From NCBI GenBank assembly GCA_964421005.1, contig CAYQUV010000029.1, positions 1 through 8,959 of the forward strand: a stretch of DNA of 8,959 bases, given 5' to 3'. The notes under the pieces are model-generated. The model did not search any database, was not told the DNA's origin, and worked only from the letters and a program-made list of their open reading frames with translations. Both the position numbers and the translations under genes were made by a program. Source of the stretch: CAYQUV01 sp964421005 (GTDB lineage: Bacteria > Patescibacteriota > Minisyncoccia > Minisyncoccales > CG1-02-41-26). Below, piece by piece: positions 5,310 to 8,959 of the stretch. The stretch's first letter is position 1; each line of letters opens with the position of its first letter.

Positions 5310-5585
5310 CTACTTTATTATTACGCCTTCTTGTTTTAATAATTCTATTTTTTTCCCAGTCCCTCTATTATAGCCGCCGATTCCTCCATCTGACCTTACA
5401 ACCCTATGACAGGGAATTTTTGGGTTTTTATTTTTTGCTAAAATATTACCAACCGCTCTCCAGGCTCCCGGGAAACCTGCTCTCTGGGCAACTTCTTTGT
5501 AAGTCATTGTTTTACCCCGGGGGATTTTTTCTACCACTTTATAAACCTTACTTTGAAATTTCGTTTTATTCACTATTTTACTCAT
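5310..5585 (-). CDS. ogt: Methylated-DNA--protein-cysteine methyltransferase, single-domain
   Basis: Proteins of this family take alkyl groups from O6-alkylguanine onto a cysteine, in a suicide reaction. The 91 residues match only the C-terminal DNA-binding/active-site domain: TYKEVAQRAG (about 28-37), helix-turn-helix WRAVGNIL with the Arg43 finger, then the active-site motif IPCHRVV with Cys59, and GGIGGYNRGTGKKIELL. The Cys is present, which argues against the alkyltransferase-like (ATL) proteins that carry Trp there. The N-terminal domain of longer Ogt/MGMT proteins is absent. There is no sign of frame disruption, and the ATG gives a complete domain. It lies 41 nt after treT and 6 nt before guaB, so co-transcription is likely. 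There is no SD; a TAAAATAGTG repeat lies across the start. Confidence 0.92.
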   Translation of the reverse strand: MSKIVNKTKFQSKVYKVVEKIPRGKTMTYKEVAQRAGFPGAWRAVGNILAKNKNPKIPCHRVVRSDGGIGGYNRGTGKKIELLKQEGVIIK

Positions 5586-5626
5586 CCACTATTTTATTTA
5601 TCCACCATCTTATACTCTTTTTAAGT

Positions 5627-6871
5627 TTAAATCAACTCTTTAAAAACTTTCAAGTAATCTCTCAGCACTCTAGGCATCAGGAAATTGTTTTTGGCTGTCT
5701 TCCGAGCATCTTTGCCAATCTTTTCGGCTAATTGAGGATTTTTGAGAAGTTCAATAATTTTTTCTCCGGCTTGCTGAGGACTATCAACTAAAAATCCATT
5801 CTTGCCGTCTTTTATTTGGAGTTTAATCCCTCCTACATTACCTCCAATAACCGGCTTTCCCTTCCACATTGCCTCTGTTACCACTAGACCGAATCCTTCC
5901 CGGATAGATTTTTGTAAAATTATATCGGAACCGGTTTGAACAGCGTTGACAAAAGTATCTATCTTTAAACCGCTAAGTTTGTTGGCATCGCTGAATAAAA
6001 AAACATCGGGTTCTTTCCCGGCCTCTTCCTTTGATTTCTGATATATTTCCATTGCTTCGGGGTCGTCGGCAGCCAGGAAAAAGCCGACTAAAGCAAGTTG
6101 TAATGAAGAAATTTCTTTTTTAGCAAATTTGTAAGCTTTAATTACTCCCTCAGGATCTTTGAATTTGTCAAAGCGGGAAACCTGGGCAATTAAAGGTTTT
6201 TCAGAAGATATCCCGAAGCTCTCCAGAATTTCTTTCGCCTTTTTTGAAGACATCGGCTGATTTTTTTCGGTTAAGGGGTCAATACCAGGAGGAAAAACCA
6301 CAGATTTTCCTTTCAGCTCCGGCTTTATATATTCTTGAGAACTCAAAACTACTCTGTCGTATTTTTCAAAAAAACCAGCCATAAATTCCCAGACCTTTTT
6401 ATCAGGATTGGTCAAATCAATATGTAAGCGGCAAACAGAAGGATGAAGATTCGGAAAATAAGAAACTATTCCTGCCGGCTGGGGGTCATGAATCACCCAG
6501 ATGTCAGAGCGCATATTTTTCATTAAAGCGGTTATTTCTTTTAGATAGTTAAGATATTTTTTTTGGTCAGAAACAGAAAACCCATAATTTTTTCCTTGAA
6601 GAGCATTGTGGATTCTTTTTGTGACCTCAAAAATTCCTCGTCGAGCCGGAATAGTGTGCCACCGAGCTTCAATCCCTATTCCTTTCATTAAAGGAACTAA
6701 ACTTTTTAATATCTCCGCCACTCCTCCTCCCCGAGGGGTAGAATTTATATGAACTACTTTTAGTCCTTTTAAATCTTTAGCTAAATAATTAATCTCTTTA
6801 AAAAGAGAGCCGGGAATAATATCTTTATAATCTTCTATTGTTTTAATCGGAGTTTTTACCAGGGGTAACAT
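5627..6871 (-). CDS. treT: Trehalose synthase TreT (GT4 glycosyltransferase)
   Basis: TreT makes trehalose from a nucleotide-diphosphate glucose and free glucose, in a reversible reaction. The 414-residue length is typical. The N-terminal Rossmann half has HINSTPRGGGVAEIL (about 41-55), HDPQPAG (128-134) and the RLHIDL segment (148-153). The C-terminal donor-binding half has FPPGIDPLTEKN (193-204), QVSRFDKFKDPEGVIKAY (230-247) with Arg233 and Lys238, and SIREGFGLVVTEAMWKGKPVIGG with the E-x7-E pair Glu325/Glu333. There is no signal peptide, so it is cytoplasmic. The start ATG overlaps the end of the upstream Nudix gene by 29 nt, which suggests translational coupling; no later Met would keep the N-terminal fold. 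No trehalose transporter or trehalase is visible. Other GT4 family members are possible but less likely, given the near-diagnostic motifs. Confidence 0.9.
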   Translation of the reverse strand: MLPLVKTPIKTIEDYKDIIPGSLFKEINYLAKDLKGLKVVHINSTPRGGGVAEILKSLVPLMKGIGIEARWHTIPARRGIFEVTKRIHNALQGKNYGFSVSDQKKYLNYLKEITALMKNMRSDIWVIHDPQPAGIVSYFPNLHPSVCRLHIDLTNPDKKVWEFMAGFFEKYDRVVLSSQEYIKPELKGKSVVFPPGIDPLTEKNQPMSSKKAKEILESFGISSEKPLIAQVSRFDKFKDPEGVIKAYKFAKKEISSLQLALVGFFLAADDPEAMEIYQKSKEEAGKEPDVFLFSDANKLSGLKIDTFVNAVQTGSDIILQKSIREGFGLVVTEAMWKGKPVIGGNVGGIKLQIKDGKNGFLVDSPQQAGEKIIELLKNPQLAEKIGKDARKTAKNNFLMPRVLRDYLKVFKELI

Positions 6872-7283
6872 TTTGTTTTAAATAATTATTTGCTTTCTTT
6901 AGAATTTCTTTTGAATTTTTGAAAGTTAAACGATTTAGAGCATCATTATAAGAAAGCCAGGCATAACCTTTATGCTCATAAGATATTTTTACTTTTCTCT
7001 GCTTTGTCTCAGCCAAAAGATAGGTAACAATTTTAAAGATATTTTTGTCTTTTAATTTGTAAAAATATTTAATCCATTCTTTAAAACCGTTTAAAATTTC
7101 AATATCCTCTATCCCGGTTTCTTCTTTTACTTCTCTCCGAACCGTTTGTTCTAAACTCTCCCCTTTTTCAATATGTCCTTTTGGAAAACCCCAATGACCC
7201 ATTTCATAATGCAAAAGAAGGTAGTAAATTTTACCTTCTTCCTTCCGAAATATTACGGCGCCTGCCGATTTCTCAAAAGGCAT
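6843..7283 (-). CDS. Nudix hydrolase, Ap4A-pyrophosphatase-like
   Basis: Nudix enzymes hydrolyse nucleoside diphosphates linked to another moiety. The 146-residue protein has a complete Nudix box at 36-58: Gly36, Glu42, Arg50, Glu51, Glu54, Glu55, Gly57, Ile58. The preceding SAGAVIFR and HWGFPKGHIEKGES are typical of the diadenosine tetraphosphate (Ap4A) hydrolase/MutT group, so dinucleoside polyphosphates are the best guess for the substrate; this is not proven. The ATG lies one base after the stop of the small membrane-protein gene upstream, and the 3' end overlaps treT by 29 nt, so the three look like one translationally coupled unit. There is no SD. TATAAA lies just before the start, but it also falls in the upstream coding sequence. 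Confidence 0.9.
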   Translation of the reverse strand: MPFEKSAGAVIFRKEEGKIYYLLLHYEMGHWGFPKGHIEKGESLEQTVRREVKEETGIEDIEILNGFKEWIKYFYKLKDKNIFKIVTYLLAETKQRKVKISYEHKGYAWLSYNDALNRLTFKNSKEILKKANNYLKQNVTPGKNSD

Positions 7284-7284
7284 A

Positions 7285-7401
7285 TTATTTATAAACCAAA
7301 GAAGAAATTAACCAAATAATCAAAATTCCTATAATCCCCAAAACAACCCAGATTAATTGGCTTTTATTAAACTCTTTTTTATCTGATTCAAAATCAGCCA
7401 T
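7285..7401 (-). CDS. Small single-span membrane protein, 38 residues
   Basis: This frame runs from ATG (7401-7399) to TAA, one base before the Nudix start. It begins MADFESDKKEFNKSQ, a charged soluble end, followed by a hydrophobic run of about 20 residues (about 16-35, including IWVVLGIIGI), and ends VYK. This fits a single transmembrane helix with a short C-terminal tail. I do not recognise a family. Its tight spacing to the Nudix gene, the polar-then-hydrophobic layout and the codon use support a real gene. No SD is present. TAAAAT (7415-7410) lies 8 nt before the ATG, so a nearly leaderless transcript is possible. Confidence 0.62.
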   Translation of the reverse strand: MADFESDKKEFNKSQLIWVVLGIIGILIIWLISSLVYK

Positions 7402-7409
7402 ATTATTTA

Positions 7410-7415
7410 ATTTTA
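7410..7415 (-). promoter_or_regulatory. Candidate -10 box before the small membrane-protein gene
   Basis: TAAAAT on the - strand lies 8 nt before the ATG at 7401, so initiation would leave a leader of about 2 nt, as seen for smpB. The sequence at -35 (TTTCTA, 7438-7433) is poor. The 123-nt gap to polX otherwise shows only weak imperfect inverted repeats (TTGGA 7445-7449 with a TCCAA copy about 10 nt on) and no convincing terminator. Confidence 0.25.
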
Positions 7416-7524
7416 TTCCAAAAACCTGAAAGTAGAAAGGGGTTGGTTGGATATTCTAAATTCCAAAATCAAAATATTTGAAGAAACTTAATTCATATAC
7501 TTATATCTCTAAACTTGTTATAAC

Positions 7525-8959
7525 TTATTTAAAAAATTTTAGTAATTTCTCTAAGGAATAGGTATTGATGACGTCTTTTTTTTCTGCCCAACCGCGGCGA
7601 GCCTGAAAAACACCATACTCCATATATCTTAATTGGTCTTTGTGGTGAGAGTCAGTGTTTATGACTAATTTTACTCCCATTTCAATTGCTTTTTTGATAT
7701 TTATGTCATTTAAATCCAGTCTTTCCGGATAAGAGTTAACCTCCAGAATTGTTTTTGTTTCCCGGGCTGCTCTTAAAATCTTACCAATGTCAATCTGATA
7801 CTCGTCTCTCCGCTTCAAAATTCTGCCCGTTGGATGAGAAATAATTTTAATATAGGGATTTTTCATTGCCCGAATTATTCTCTCTGTCATTTTTTCTCTC
7901 GGCATTTTAAAATTTGAGTGAATCCCGGCGATAGCATAATCAAGTTTTTTCAAAGCCTCGTCTCTTATGTCAATCGCTCCATCATTTAAAATGTTTGTTT
8001 CCGCCCCCTGTAAGATTTTGAATCTCCGGCGAGAGGTGGAGTCTTGGCCAAAAATAGAATTAAGTTTGTCTATTTCTTTTCTTTGTTTCTCCAGTTGTCT
8101 TTCACTTAGACCATGCTCTATTTTCAAAAATTTAGTATGATCGGAAATACCAAGATATTGATAACCTCTCTCAAGAGCCTCTTGAGCCATATCATCAATA
8201 GGATTGGCTCCTCCGTCCCAGAGAGAGTGGCAATGTAAATCACCTTTGATATCTTTTAACTCAACGAGTGTAGGCAAGCCTCCCGGTTTACCCTGGAATT
8301 CCTGCAAAGCAGCTTCAATTTCTCCTCTGTTTTCCCTGATTTCCGGAGGTGGACATTTCATCTTCAAAACTTTATAAATCTCTTCTTCTGTTTTGCCGGC
8401 TATTATTTTCTTGCCTTTGAAAAGTCCGTACTCGTTAAGTTTTAATCCTTTATCAATGGCAATTTTTCTTAATTTAATATTATGTTCTTTGGAACCTGTA
8501 AAGTATTGAAGGGCACTTCCGTAAGACTTTTCGGGGACAACTCTTATATCAACATCAAACCCCTCTTTCAATCTGACCGAGGAACGGGTTGTCCCCTTAC
8601 CCCAGATTTTCACAATCCCCGGTAAAGAACAAAAATAATCCATAACCCGTGCCGGTGCTTTTGTAAGCACCAGAAAATCAACATCGCCTATTGTTTCTTT
8701 TCGCCTTCTGACCGAACCGCAAACATCAATCTTTTCAACCTCTTTTAAATTTTTTAATCTCTCTTCAATTTCCTGAACACGAGGCAAAATCTCACCTAAA
8801 AGAAATCTTCCTTTGGTTCGTTTTAAAAATTCAATTCCTTCCAGAATGTTTAATTCCGTCTTCTCCCCAAAGTTAGGCAAATTCTTGATTTTACCGGCTC
8901 TGGCTGCTTTTTCTAGATCTTTTAAATTTTTAATTTTCAGATATTTATACAAATCTCTA
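7525..8959 (-). CDS. polX: DNA polymerase X family protein (Pol beta-like + PHP), 5' end outside window
   Basis: Bacterial PolX fills short gaps in DNA repair and carries a PHP nuclease domain. The frame is open to the right edge of the window, so the gene is cut there. About 90-100 N-terminal residues (8-kDa lyase-like domain and first helix-hairpin-helix) are missing, judging by the usual length of about 570. A TTG at 8952 is probably internal Leu. Counting from it: second helix-hairpin-helix LPNFGEKTELNIL (25-37); polymerase motif CGSVRRRKETIGDVDFLV with Asp90 and Asp92; third Asp in FDVDIRVV (Asp135); and SYGSALQYFTGSKEHN. The PHP domain has GDLHCHS (His240, His242), SDH (271-272), GAETN (Glu318), GIHSN (His345), ISHPTG (His373) and NTDSHH (Asp434, His436). 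The metal ligands look intact, so both activities are plausible. Confidence 0.95.
   Translation of the reverse strand, partial: RDLYKYLKIKNLKDLEKAARAGKIKNLPNFGEKTELNILEGIEFLKRTKGRFLLGEILPRVQEIEERLKNLKEVEKIDVCGSVRRRKETIGDVDFLVLTKAPARVMDYFCSLPGIVKIWGKGTTRSSVRLKEGFDVDIRVVPEKSYGSALQYFTGSKEHNIKLRKIAIDKGLKLNEYGLFKGKKIIAGKTEEEIYKVLKMKCPPPEIRENRGEIEAALQEFQGKPGGLPTLVELKDIKGDLHCHSLWDGGANPIDDMAQEALERGYQYLGISDHTKFLKIEHGLSERQLEKQRKEIDKLNSIFGQDSTSRRRFKILQGAETNILNDGAIDIRDEALKKLDYAIAGIHSNFKMPREKMTERIIRAMKNPYIKIISHPTGRILKRRDEYQIDIGKILRAARETKTILEVNSYPERLDLNDINIKKAIEMGVKLVINTDSHHKDQLRYMEYGVFQARRGWAEKKDVINTYSLEKLLKFFK

Noticed and set aside
5566..5600. Repeated TAAAATAGTG across the alkyltransferase start
   Set aside because: Two short AT-rich copies partly inside coding sequence; chance or local slippage explains them.
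8950..8952. TTG at 8952 as the true start of polX
   Set aside because: The frame is open to the window edge, and the sequence begins within the helix-hairpin-helix region of the family, so the gene continues outside.
1..8959. CRISPR array, insertion sequence, prophage or toxin-antitoxin system
   Set aside because: No spaced repeats, transposase, terminal inverted repeats or phage-like genes were seen; all long frames are assigned to household families.

Overview
The window is AT-rich bacterial DNA with short gaps between genes. Its layout suits a small-genome bacterium. I favour Candidate Phyla Radiation/Patescibacteria (Parcubacteria-like), on three grounds: translation genes packed around ssrA, almost no Shine-Dalgarno (SD) sequences, and tiny single-span membrane proteins between genes. 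This placement is inference, because there is no 16S or marker-tree evidence here. TAA, TAG and TGA all appear as stops (TGA ends the purF-like gene), so the code looks standard.

The left third (1-2345, + strand) is a translation and ribosome-rescue block. It holds smpB, a possible 28-residue membrane peptide, an unusual 11-bp tandem-repeat tract, the tmRNA gene ssrA (tRNA-like domain, four pseudoknots and a tag reading frame can all be drawn), and then infC-rpmI-rplT. infC starts only 8 nt after the tmRNA 3' end and has no AUG start available. No terminator lies between ssrA and infC, so tmRNA maturation could create the 5' end of the infC message. The block closes with a GC-rich structured segment and a strong hairpin terminator that can work in both directions.

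The right two thirds (2348-8959, - strand) are metabolic and repair genes. In transcription order they are: a 5'-truncated (at the window edge) polX; a 38-residue membrane peptide; a Nudix hydrolase of Ap4A-pyrophosphatase type; treT (trehalose glycosyltransferring synthase), overlapping the Nudix gene; a minimal O6-alkylguanine-DNA alkyltransferase; guaB (IMP dehydrogenase); and a purF-like gene with its own candidate promoter and the only good SD in the window. The last two make a small purine-nucleotide module. The upstream genes concern DNA repair, nucleotide clean-up and sugar-nucleotide metabolism.

The best candidate for something new is the PurF-like protein. It keeps the phosphoribosyltransferase (PRPP) site and equivalents of the four iron-sulphur cysteines of the Bacillus-type enzyme. 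It has lost the N-terminal catalytic cysteine (Met-Ala-Gly instead of Met-Cys-Gly) and the Arg loop that binds glutamine. It should not be an ordinary glutamine amidotransferase. Other points of interest are the ssrA-infC junction, the 11-bp repeats before ssrA, the near absence of SD sites and the divergent IMP dehydrogenase.
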